From positions 186,001 through 250,000 of the forward strand of contig JAENYZ010000001.1 of assembly GCA_016841525.1 (NCBI GenBank): a stretch of 64,000 nucleotides of DNA. The letters are read 5' to 3'. The notes under the pieces are model-generated. The model worked only from the letters and a program-made list of their open reading frames with translations, ran no database searches and was not told the origin of the DNA. The stretch's first letter is position 1, and every line of letters begins with the position of its first letter. The DNA comes from Anaerolineaceae bacterium (GTDB taxonomy: Bacteria > Chloroflexota > Anaerolineae > Anaerolineales > Anaerolineaceae). The position numbers were made by a program, and so were the translations under genes. Shown here one piece after another: positions 38,258 through 47,102 of this stretch.

Positions 38258-39484
38258 ATGAAGATTTTATTCTTGACCCATCAATTTTTTCCTGAGTACC
38301 AAACTGGGACTGAGAGGTTTGTCCTAAATAATGCTTTGATGGCGCAAAAGTTTGGCAACAAAGTAAAAGTAGTCACATACAGCTACTACGAAAACGCCTT
38401 TTATGATCAAGAGATCCACGGGATATTATATAAAGAATTTTTCTATGAAGGAATCCCTGTTCTAGCATACAAATTAAAAAGAATTCCCGAAAACATCAAC
38501 CTCGTTCTTGAGAATAAAGACCTGTCACCATTTGCAAAATCGGTATTGGATGTTGAAGCACCCGATATCATCCATGTTGGGCACTCAATGAGAATGCATG
38601 AATTCATCTGGTCGGCAATAGACCTGGGAATTCCTTATATTATTACGCTAACTGATTTTTTCCTTCTTTGCCCGAAAGTCAATCTGACACCTGATAAATT
38701 CAGCCTTTGCAGCGGTCCTGGAGGGGGGAAAGCATGCGCTGAATTATGCCCGGAATTAGGGGGGAAGTTTATTTTTTACCGACTCTCCAAATCAAAAGAA
38801 ATCCTAGAAAACGCAATGAAGGTTATTTCCCCATCCAACTTCGTTGCAAACATCTTCCAAAATGAGTATCCTAATATTTCGGTACAAATAATTCCTCACG
38901 GTCTTTCTTCCACCCACATTAAACAAAACAATAATTATTTGGATTTTGATGACAAGATTGTTTTCGGATACACTGGCAGCTTAATACATCACAAAGGTGT
39001 GCATATCTTAGCAAAAGCATTTTCAAAAACTAAATCAAATAACGTCAGACTGGTTATTTATGGATCAGGCCAAGACGACTACATGAAACTCCTAAATGAA
39101 ATCCTTGATGAGGAAAAACGGGTAACCTATTATGGTAAATACACTTCAAATGATCTGGGCAAAATATTCGGTAATATGGATGTATTAGTTGCTCCATCAA
39201 TTTGTTATGAAAATTACCCCTTTGTTGTTCATGAGGCTCTAGCAAGTAATGTGCCAGTAATTGCACCTAATTTAGGAGGCATGGCAGAAAAAATCAAAGA
39301 TAATTTCAATGGATTCACTTTTTTACCTGGTGATGTCAACGATCTGGCTCAAAAAATGGAGGAAATTATTAAGAATCCTGTTATTCTCAACGATTTAAAA
39401 CAAAACATCAAAAATCAGATTATTGTTCCGACCATAGAACAAGAAGCTTATGCCTATTTCAAAATTTACAAAGACATAAAATGA
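38258..39484 (+). CDS. GT4 family glycosyltransferase
   Basis: MKILFLTHQFFPEYQTGTERFVL, FGYTGSLIHHKGVHILAKAF, APSICYENYPFVVHEALASNVPVIAP. Confidence 0.93.
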   Translation: MKILFLTHQFFPEYQTGTERFVLNNALMAQKFGNKVKVVTYSYYENAFYDQEIHGILYKEFFYEGIPVLAYKLKRIPENINLVLENKDLSPFAKSVLDVEAPDIIHVGHSMRMHEFIWSAIDLGIPYIITLTDFFLLCPKVNLTPDKFSLCSGPGGGKACAELCPELGGKFIFYRLSKSKEILENAMKVISPSNFVANIFQNEYPNISVQIIPHGLSSTHIKQNNNYLDFDDKIVFGYTGSLIHHKGVHILAKAFSKTKSNNVRLVIYGSGQDDYMKLLNEILDEEKRVTYYGKYTSNDLGKIFGNMDVLVAPSICYENYPFVVHEALASNVPVIAPNLGGMAEKIKDNFNGFTFLPGDVNDLAQKMEEIIKNPVILNDLKQNIKNQIIVPTIEQEAYAYFKIYKDIK

Positions 39485-39897
39485 ATAGGTAAAATTTATC
39501 CACAATCAAATTTTGATTATTTCAGTTGGTAATGTTTATCCATGTGGAAAAAATAGAGTTTTGTTTTTCCAAGTGAATTTATACATCAACAAGATTTAAT
39601 TTTCATTTTCAGGTTTAGTCTTTCGCTTGTCCACTGAGGATTTAAATTCTCTAATTAGGCATCTGGCATCTGCCAATTAACCAATTCTGAGAAATTGTTT
39701 TCCTTTCAAAAAATCAACAAGTGCCCAGCCTAAAACATATATGATTTTTGCAGTTAATCTCACATTTCAATCGCTCGAGAGGATTAAGATAATGATTTCG
39801 GTAAATGATACATTTCACTACCCCTGATGATTCATGAAAATCAATGCTGGTATAATTATCGAAATTTTCAAATCTAAATTTAAGAGGGACTAAAATT

Positions 39898-41925
39898 CTG
39901 AAATCATTCATTGTTCGTCAACTCAGACTTATCCAAGACTATTTCACCATTCGCAGGAGTGGTCTTTTTTATCCTGCCTACTACCAAAACACAAATCCCG
40001 ACAGCAAACGTGCAAAACGAAACCCGATCCTCCATTATCTTATTTCTGGCGCAAATCTAGGCAAAGACCCTTCCCCAGAATTCAGCACCAGTTATTATTT
40101 GCATCAATATCCAGATGTACAGAAATCCGGCATCAACCCTTTCGTACATTACATCCTTTACGGCAAAGATGAAGGCAGGATCATTCACCCTATTGAATCC
40201 TCAAAGTACCAGGGCTACGCAAACTGGGTAAAGAAGTACGATTCGCTCACATTGGACGATTATGATTTGATACATTCTCACATTGCCTCCTTTGGGAAAC
40301 GTCCACGTATTTTAATTGCGTTGGTAATACCAGAGGATTTCAAGAATTTCGATTGGGTTAAACACTCGATTTCTTCTGTCATTTTCCAAATTTATCCTCA
40401 CTGGCAGTTGAATATTTTCTGTGATGACGAACACAAATCAAAACTTGAACCAATTCTCATGGAATTCGGTAAAAAGACACACAAAATTGCGATTTCTTAT
40501 ATCAACACCAATCAAGATTTAGCACTACATCTAGACGAAGTCATTAATTCCGAACAGGGTGGATTCTTCATACACCTTTTACCTGGTACGGTTTTGCGAG
40601 AACACACCCTTTACCTGATCGCAAACGAGATCAACCACTTCCCTGAAGCTGAAGTTATTTACACTGATGAAGACCAGCTCAATGAGCAAGGAGAAAGATC
40701 CTGGCCGTTTTTCAAGCCCGACTGGAATCCTGATCTGATATTTTCACTTAATCTATTATCTAACGTTGCAGTTTTTAAAACTGACTCCCTGAGAAGAATT
40801 GGCGGAATGCCATCCGGACAAAATAAGGATATTGATTTGGATTTGGCTTTGCGCATCTCCGAAGTTATCCCGGGTTCACGCATCCAACACATAACCCACG
40901 TAGGTGCACATCGTCTTTATCAAAAGGACAAACAAGCGACCAAAGAAGCCCACTTCCAGACCATCAAATCACATTTTAACAGCCTAGGAAAAGACATCAC
41001 CTTAATTAAAACGGACAGCCCTTATTGGCGTATAAGCTATCCAATTCCAGCCCCCGCTCCCCTTGTGAGCATCCTGATACCCACTAAAAATCAGTATGAT
41101 CTGGTTAAAAATTGCCTCGAAAGCATAAGACAAAAAACATATTACTCGAATTACGAAGTACTGATCATCAACAATCAAGTAGAAAAATCGGAAAGCGGCA
41201 GCGCATTCGAATATATCGAAAGAGAATTTAAGGCACAACTCTTAGACTACAATCACCCGTTCAACTATTCTGCAATAAACAATTTCGCTGCCAAGCATGC
41301 AAATGGTGACATATTCTTATTCTTAAATGACGATATTGAAGTCATTGCCCCAGATTGGCTCGATGAAATGGTCAGCCATGCGGTAAGAAAGGAGATTGGC
41401 GCTGTTGGGGCAATGCTTTATTTTCCAAACAACGCGATTCAACATGCCGGTATCGTTTTGCACCCGGATAGGATTGCAGGCCATGCCTTTTACTTACAGG
41501 CGAGAGGTTCCCATGGGCAGAATGATCGGGCTCGTCTCGTTCAGAATTATTCAGCCGTAACCGGTGCATGCATGGCAATTGAAAGGACAAAATTCCACCA
41601 GGTCGGCGGCTTTGACGAAGAGAACCTGCCTGTAGCATATAACGATGTCGATCTTTGCCTCAAGTTGATGCTGGCAGGTTACCGTAATTTATGGACGCCG
41701 TATGCAGAGCTTTATCACTATGAGTCAGTCACACGAGGGCTTGATAACACAGAAGAAAAACTGAACCGCTTGAGAATGGAAGCCAGGTACATGCTCAACA
41801 AATGGGGTTCATTTATTTTGAATGACCCAGCTTACCACCCAAATTTGAAAAGCTATCCATTTTTCTCATTAGCAGAACCGCCTCGCGCCCCAAAGCCCTG
41901 GCTATCCCAGGATTCAATCAATTAA
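39898..41925 (+). CDS. Bimodular GT2 glycosyltransferase with N-terminal repeat tag (start extended to CTG/ATT)
   Basis: Frame open upstream of 40099: (M)KSFIVRQLRLIQDYFTIRRSGLFYPAYYQNTNPDSKRAKRNPILHYLISGANLGKDPSPEFSTSYYLHQYPDV. SD-like GAGGG 9 nt upstream of CTG. Confidence 0.85.
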   Translation: MKSFIVRQLRLIQDYFTIRRSGLFYPAYYQNTNPDSKRAKRNPILHYLISGANLGKDPSPEFSTSYYLHQYPDVQKSGINPFVHYILYGKDEGRIIHPIESSKYQGYANWVKKYDSLTLDDYDLIHSHIASFGKRPRILIALVIPEDFKNFDWVKHSISSVIFQIYPHWQLNIFCDDEHKSKLEPILMEFGKKTHKIAISYINTNQDLALHLDEVINSEQGGFFIHLLPGTVLREHTLYLIANEINHFPEAEVIYTDEDQLNEQGERSWPFFKPDWNPDLIFSLNLLSNVAVFKTDSLRRIGGMPSGQNKDIDLDLALRISEVIPGSRIQHITHVGAHRLYQKDKQATKEAHFQTIKSHFNSLGKDITLIKTDSPYWRISYPIPAPAPLVSILIPTKNQYDLVKNCLESIRQKTYYSNYEVLIINNQVEKSESGSAFEYIEREFKAQLLDYNHPFNYSAINNFAAKHANGDIFLFLNDDIEVIAPDWLDEMVSHAVRKEIGAVGAMLYFPNNAIQHAGIVLHPDRIAGHAFYLQARGSHGQNDRARLVQNYSAVTGACMAIERTKFHQVGGFDEENLPVAYNDVDLCLKLMLAGYRNLWTPYAELYHYESVTRGLDNTEEKLNRLRMEARYMLNKWGSFILNDPAYHPNLKSYPFFSLAEPPRAPKPWLSQDSIN

Positions 41926-41967
41926 TATTTTCTCCCCGATTTTCTGAATTCAACAATCGGAGATTTC

Positions 41968-43672
41968 CAGAGGCTGTCTAAAAAGATGGCCTCTTTTCTA
42001 TTAAAAAGATAAAAAACAAAAATTTGGAAAAAAACACAAAAAAAGTAGCAACTATTGAGCTGCTACTTTAGCGATATTATGCGCTATACAGAGGATCCCC
42101 CACTCTGTTTTCACCTTATCTAAACCCCTCAACATAAATCTTCTGAACCCCCAATTCTGCTTCAACCTGCCAAAAACAGCCTCAACTTCCACAGGTCTTT
42201 GAGATCGGACTTCTTTTCCTTTGGGTGACAAAAGCCGTTCATGGGCGGCTTTCTTCATTTTCAATAATTCAACGCCCACCCACAACCTACGTTGATATTT
42301 TGATCTGGTACATTCCCTCATGACCGGACAGCTCTGGCAAGCAGCACCGCCATAGATCCGCCGTTGGGTCTCATAACCGTTGTCTGTGACATATTTTTTG
42401 GTATACAGATAGGTCAGTCGCTGGCCTTGAGGGCACTCATATTGATCTTTGTCTGAAAGATATTTGAAATTCTCCGGTCGATATTTGGTCATGTTTTTAC
42501 TGTAATGCCGCTTTTGTTCATAATGGAAGGTGTTGTATTTCACATAGGCTGTCACCTGATTTTCTTGTAGGTAAGCATAGTTCTCCTCACTGCCATACCC
42601 TGCGTCAGCAATCAAGCTCTCAGGATATTCTCCTAACCACTCCCTAACATGGTCCAGATGTGGCTTCAAACAACTCGTATCACCAGCCCGTTGATGGACG
42701 CTGTAACCAATAACAAATTGATTTTGTGTTCCCATTTGGATGTTGTAACCAGCCTTCAATTGGCCATTAAGCATGTGATCTTCTTTCATCCGCATGAAGG
42801 TTGCATCGTGATCGATTTTTGAATAGCTATTGCGCCCCTCGAAAGTCTTTTCTTGTTCCTCATATTTCTCTTGGCGTGGGATGAAGTCTTTCTCTAAGCT
42901 GCGTTTGGCTTTCTTCAGTGTCTTGTTCTTGGGATCCTTTTTCAATTTCTGATTGATCTTGTCCGCCACCTGTTTCAGCTCTTCAGAATCAATTTCTTTT
43001 CCTTCCCCGACCTCTTCCAGATCCTTATCGCCATACTCTGCTTCTTCTTCAGCTTCCAGTTCATCAATTTCATCTAATAAAGCCCTGACTTTCTCCTGCA
43101 GACTGGCTTTGTATTTCTCCGTGCTCTTTCGCCATACGAAGCTGTATTTATTGGCATTTGCTTCTATCTTTGTCCCATCGATAAAATACTTTTCTAAATC
43201 GATATATCCCTGATCCAGTAGCTGTTCCACAACAGCATAAAACACCTCATCAATCACCGCCTTCATGATCTTTCCACGAAATCGATTGATGGTCCTGAAA
43301 TCGGGCCGATTCATTCCACTCAACCACATGAAGTTGATTTTCTCTCTCAGTGCTTTGGCTATCTGCCTGGAGGAAAAGATCCGCTGGGTATAGCCATACA
43401 CAATCACTTTTATCAACATTTTAGGGTGATAGGCGCTTGTACCGCCACCTTTGTATTGCCTGATGAGTGGCTCGATATCTATGCGTTCTATGATTTCATC
43501 CACCACTCTTACCAGATGACCAGAGGGTATCAGCTCTTCCAGGTTGGGCGGAAGAAGCATTGGTTGGTTTTGTTCGTATGGTTTGAAGATTTGTTTTTTC
43601 ATACCCCCTATTGAATCATACTTTTCAATCTTTGTGAAGAGGGGCTATCCCTGACTTTTGGGACAGCCCCTG
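41968..43672. mobile_element. IS1182-family insertion sequence
   Basis: Imperfect TIRs CAGAGGCTGTCTAAAAAG (left) / CAGGGGCTGTCCCAAAAG (right, revcomp) flank the transposase. Confidence 0.85.
42052..43602 (-). CDS. IS1182-family transposase
   Basis: LVRVVDEIIERID, SSRQIAKALREKINFMWLSGMNRPDFRTINRFR, LIADAGYGSEENY, EAVFGRLKQNWGFRRFMLRG. Confidence 0.95.
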   Translation of the reverse strand: MKKQIFKPYEQNQPMLLPPNLEELIPSGHLVRVVDEIIERIDIEPLIRQYKGGGTSAYHPKMLIKVIVYGYTQRIFSSRQIAKALREKINFMWLSGMNRPDFRTINRFRGKIMKAVIDEVFYAVVEQLLDQGYIDLEKYFIDGTKIEANANKYSFVWRKSTEKYKASLQEKVRALLDEIDELEAEEEAEYGDKDLEEVGEGKEIDSEELKQVADKINQKLKKDPKNKTLKKAKRSLEKDFIPRQEKYEEQEKTFEGRNSYSKIDHDATFMRMKEDHMLNGQLKAGYNIQMGTQNQFVIGYSVHQRAGDTSCLKPHLDHVREWLGEYPESLIADAGYGSEENYAYLQENQVTAYVKYNTFHYEQKRHYSKNMTKYRPENFKYLSDKDQYECPQGQRLTYLYTKKYVTDNGYETQRRIYGGAACQSCPVMRECTRSKYQRRLWVGVELLKMKKAAHERLLSPKGKEVRSQRPVEVEAVFGRLKQNWGFRRFMLRGLDKVKTEWGILCIAHNIAKVAAQ

Positions 43673-43758
43673 ATTTTTTCTAGGAATGTTCGGAATGATA
43701 TAATCATGCATAATGGATAAAATCGTATTGCAAACCTTTTAAGAAAGACATTTTCTGA

Positions 43759-44913
43759 ATGAATGTTATCGAAATCATAATCCAATACTTTACAATAAAA
43801 AGCAGTGGTTATTTTGACAAGAACTTTTATATTACTGCTATTCCCAATGCTGATGGAATAAAACACTCTCCATTAATGCATTTCATAACAAAAGGCTGGC
43901 AGGATAATCTCGACCCCGGTCCTGATTTTGACACATCCTGGTACCTGAAAACTTATCCAGATGTCAAGGAATCCAAAGTCAATCCGCTTTTTCATTACCT
44001 GAAGTATGGGAAAAAAGAAGGGCGTCAAATTAAAAAACCTTATTTGCCTCAAGAGAGAACACCCCAAATTGTCACTCAAAACGTGGTTGATTTCATGGTC
44101 ATCGGGGCTCAACGTGCAGGCACAACCAGTTTGTATAAATTTTTAGACTTACTGCCATCTTTCTGTGGATCGGATGATAAAGAGGTTGGGTATTTCTCAA
44201 TCGATAGCAACTACAAAAAAGGCACGGATTGGTACCATCAGCAATTCAACACCTGCGCCAGGGAACAGCTAAAATTCGAAGCCACACCAGAATACCTTTA
44301 TTACTCGTTTGTCCCGGAGAGAATCAAAAAATACAGAAGCGATATGAAGTTCATCGTCCTTTTACGAGACCCTGTTAATCGATGTTATTCAGCCTGGAAG
44401 TTGTTTAAGAATATTTACGAACACGACCAGGCAAGCAGACAAAGAATTATTGAATACTCAAATGATACAAGAAATGACGCGCTTGCCAATTTGATGTCCG
44501 GAAAAGATTTTCCACATTTTTCAGAAGTTGTTATAGAAGATCTGGAACGTTTTTACACAAATAGTACAATCCTCGAACCATCATTTGTGCGTAGAGGCTT
44601 GTATTACCAACAAATAACTCACTGGCTGAATTTTATTGACAGGTCACAATTTTTATTTTTAGAGATAAGTGAACTGAATCAACCCGAAAAACTTCTGATG
44701 AAACTGCAAAATTTCCTGGCGGTCGATCTTGAGTTAGAAGTCCTTGATTTAAACATGCCAGAATATAATAAGCTGAATGGAAAGAAGATTATTGAGGTTG
44801 ACCCTGAAACCCTGAAGCTATTGCAGAATTTTTATCATCAGCATAACATAAACTTGTATCGACTGATCAATAAAGCTTACGACTGGCGCTCGAGCAATCA
44901 ACCTTCAGATTGA
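43759..44913 (+). CDS. Sulfotransferase with N-terminal repeat tag
   Basis: Tag FDTSWYLKTYPDVKESKVNPLFHYLKYGKKEGR; sulfotransferase FMVIGAQRAGTTSLYKFL, KFIVLLRDPVNRCYSAW. Confidence 0.9.
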   Translation: MNVIEIIIQYFTIKSSGYFDKNFYITAIPNADGIKHSPLMHFITKGWQDNLDPGPDFDTSWYLKTYPDVKESKVNPLFHYLKYGKKEGRQIKKPYLPQERTPQIVTQNVVDFMVIGAQRAGTTSLYKFLDLLPSFCGSDDKEVGYFSIDSNYKKGTDWYHQQFNTCAREQLKFEATPEYLYYSFVPERIKKYRSDMKFIVLLRDPVNRCYSAWKLFKNIYEHDQASRQRIIEYSNDTRNDALANLMSGKDFPHFSEVVIEDLERFYTNSTILEPSFVRRGLYYQQITHWLNFIDRSQFLFLEISELNQPEKLLMKLQNFLAVDLELEVLDLNMPEYNKLNGKKIIEVDPETLKLLQNFYHQHNINLYRLINKAYDWRSSNQPSD

Positions 44914-44983
44914 GTGATGCTTGATCAGAAATAACAAATCAACAATAATTAATTGACAAGGAAATCAGGGCCAAAAAATATTT

Positions 44984-45697
44984 ATGAAATTAGCATTGAT
45001 GCAGCCTTACTTCTTCCCATACATTGGTTATTTTCAACTGATTCACGCGGTTGATACTTTCATCGTGTACGACACGGTGACTTATATTAAAAATGGCTGG
45101 ATAAAACGAAACAGGTATTTGTTGAACGATTCCGTTAAATATTTCAGTCTGAGTATCAAAAGTGCAAGTTCTCATAAATTGATCATCGACACAAATATTG
45201 CGGATGAAGATGATTTGCATTCAAAAGAGAAAGTTACGAAAACCATCAAAATGGCATATTCGAAAGCCCCCTATTTTGACCAGGTTTTTCCACTGCTGGA
45301 CATGCTGATTCGAGATGAAGAACAAAATATTGCTAACTACAATACGCAAATTCTTCGCGAATTATGCGCATATCTCGAGATAAATACAAAAATACTTCAA
45401 GGTTCCAATGTTTTGTCTGCAAGCGAATTGACAGGACAGGACCGCGTCATTGAAATTTGCAAGATTTTCGATGCAGATCACTATGTAAACCCCATTGGCG
45501 GCGTAGACCTATACGAAAGCGCATTATTTAATGAGCAGGGCATCAAGCTTTCATTTCTACAAACAAGTGACAAAATCAAATACCACCAGTGGAATGATAC
45601 ATTCACCTCCAACCTATCCATCATTGATATTCTCATGTTTAATTCAAAAAGCAAAGTAATATCACTCCTTGAAGCATTTAGCCTTATAGGAAGCTGA
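44984..45697 (+). CDS. WbqC-like family protein
   Basis: MKLALMQPYFFPYIGYFQLIHAVDTFIVYDTVTYIKNGWIKRN. Confidence 0.93.
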   Translation: MKLALMQPYFFPYIGYFQLIHAVDTFIVYDTVTYIKNGWIKRNRYLLNDSVKYFSLSIKSASSHKLIIDTNIADEDDLHSKEKVTKTIKMAYSKAPYFDQVFPLLDMLIRDEEQNIANYNTQILRELCAYLEINTKILQGSNVLSASELTGQDRVIEICKIFDADHYVNPIGGVDLYESALFNEQGIKLSFLQTSDKIKYHQWNDTFTSNLSIIDILMFNSKSKVISLLEAFSLIGS

Positions 45698-45740
45698 AAA
45701 ATATATCACTTATGTTTCAACCCATTCATATTCTTGTAGT

Positions 45741-47096
45741 TTGAAGACAATCTTTCTTATTGATGGTATTTTTATTAGCGCAAATTTAGACACGGAAAAA
45801 AATTGGGAGCACTGCATGCCAAAATTTAATGTCCTCGTTTTCCCGGCTGGGGAGATAAATTCAGTCGAGCTTCATACTGCCTTATCCTCAAATGTGAATA
45901 TTAACCTTTTTGGTGCTTCTTCAATCGACAGGCATGGTCCCTTTGTTTTCAAGAACTACATTTCAGGTTTGCCTATGATCACAGACGGTGGCTTTGTTGA
46001 AGCATTAAACAAAATCGTTGATGAGAACACTATCGATTTGATCATTCCAACCCATGATACCGTTGCCCTTTATTTTGCAGAACACAATCAGGAAATTTCG
46101 ACGAAGGTCCTCACGCCGGATCATGAAACTGCCAAAATATGCCGAAGTAAAAAAGAGACTTATGCACACTTTAAAGATTGTTCCTTCTTGCCGCGTTTGT
46201 ATATGGCTGAGGAACAGCTCGATTTTCCAATATTCATAAAGCCAGATAAAAGCGAAGGCAGCAAAGGGACAAAATTTATTCGATCGAAAGCAGAACTGTT
46301 AGAAGTCGATAGGCTTGAGGATTACGTCATCAGTGAATATTTACCGGGTGAAGAACTGACAGTGGATTGCATTACGGATCATAAAGGCGACCTCAAAGGC
46401 ATTTTTCCCAGGACCCGTCAAAGGACCTATTGCGGTGTATCTGTAGCGGGAAAGGCTTTACCTGCAACGTCGGATATAATGGAAATTGCCAGTGTGATCA
46501 ATACAAGGCTCAAATTTCTTGGCATGTGGTTTTTCCAACTTAAAAAAGACAAACAGGGAGAATATAAATTGATGGAGGTCGCAACCAGGGTTCCCTGCGG
46601 CATGTGTCTGACCAGGGCACGCGGCGTCAATTTGCCGCTCTTAAGTGTTTACGCTGCGATGGGATTGGACATTGAGGTTTTCAGCAATAATTACGCCATC
46701 CAGATGGACCGCACATTGACAAACCGCTACTTCACTGATTTGAATTATGAACACGTTTATTTGGATTTTGATGATACCCTGATCAATGAAGACATCGTCA
46801 ACCTCGATGTGATTCGCTTTCTTTATCAATGCATGAACAAAGGGAAAAAGGTATATCTCCTTACCAAACACGAGCTCGATATTCAAGAATCGCTGCAGCA
46901 CTTTCACATCGACCCAACCCTTTTTCACGAAATCCTTCAAATTCCTGTAGATGACGAGAAATATAAATATATCCAACCGAATGGAGCAATATTCATCGAC
47001 AATGCTTACCGTGAAAGGCAGGCTGTCATGATAAAATGTGGCATACCGGTATTTGATATTGATACGATTGAAGTATTACTTGATTGGAGAAAATAA
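45741..47096 (+). CDS. ATP-grasp domain protein fused to HAD-like domain (TTG start)
   Basis: FIKPDKSEGSKGTKFIRSKAEL, VISEYLPGEELTVDCITDHKG; C-term VYLDFDDTLINEDIVNLDVIRFLYQCMNKGKKVYLLTKH. Confidence 0.85.
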   Translation: MKTIFLIDGIFISANLDTEKNWEHCMPKFNVLVFPAGEINSVELHTALSSNVNINLFGASSIDRHGPFVFKNYISGLPMITDGGFVEALNKIVDENTIDLIIPTHDTVALYFAEHNQEISTKVLTPDHETAKICRSKKETYAHFKDCSFLPRLYMAEEQLDFPIFIKPDKSEGSKGTKFIRSKAELLEVDRLEDYVISEYLPGEELTVDCITDHKGDLKGIFPRTRQRTYCGVSVAGKALPATSDIMEIASVINTRLKFLGMWFFQLKKDKQGEYKLMEVATRVPCGMCLTRARGVNLPLLSVYAAMGLDIEVFSNNYAIQMDRTLTNRYFTDLNYEHVYLDFDDTLINEDIVNLDVIRFLYQCMNKGKKVYLLTKHELDIQESLQHFHIDPTLFHEILQIPVDDEKYKYIQPNGAIFIDNAYRERQAVMIKCGIPVFDIDTIEVLLDWRK

Positions 47097-47102
47097 GTCC
47101 GC

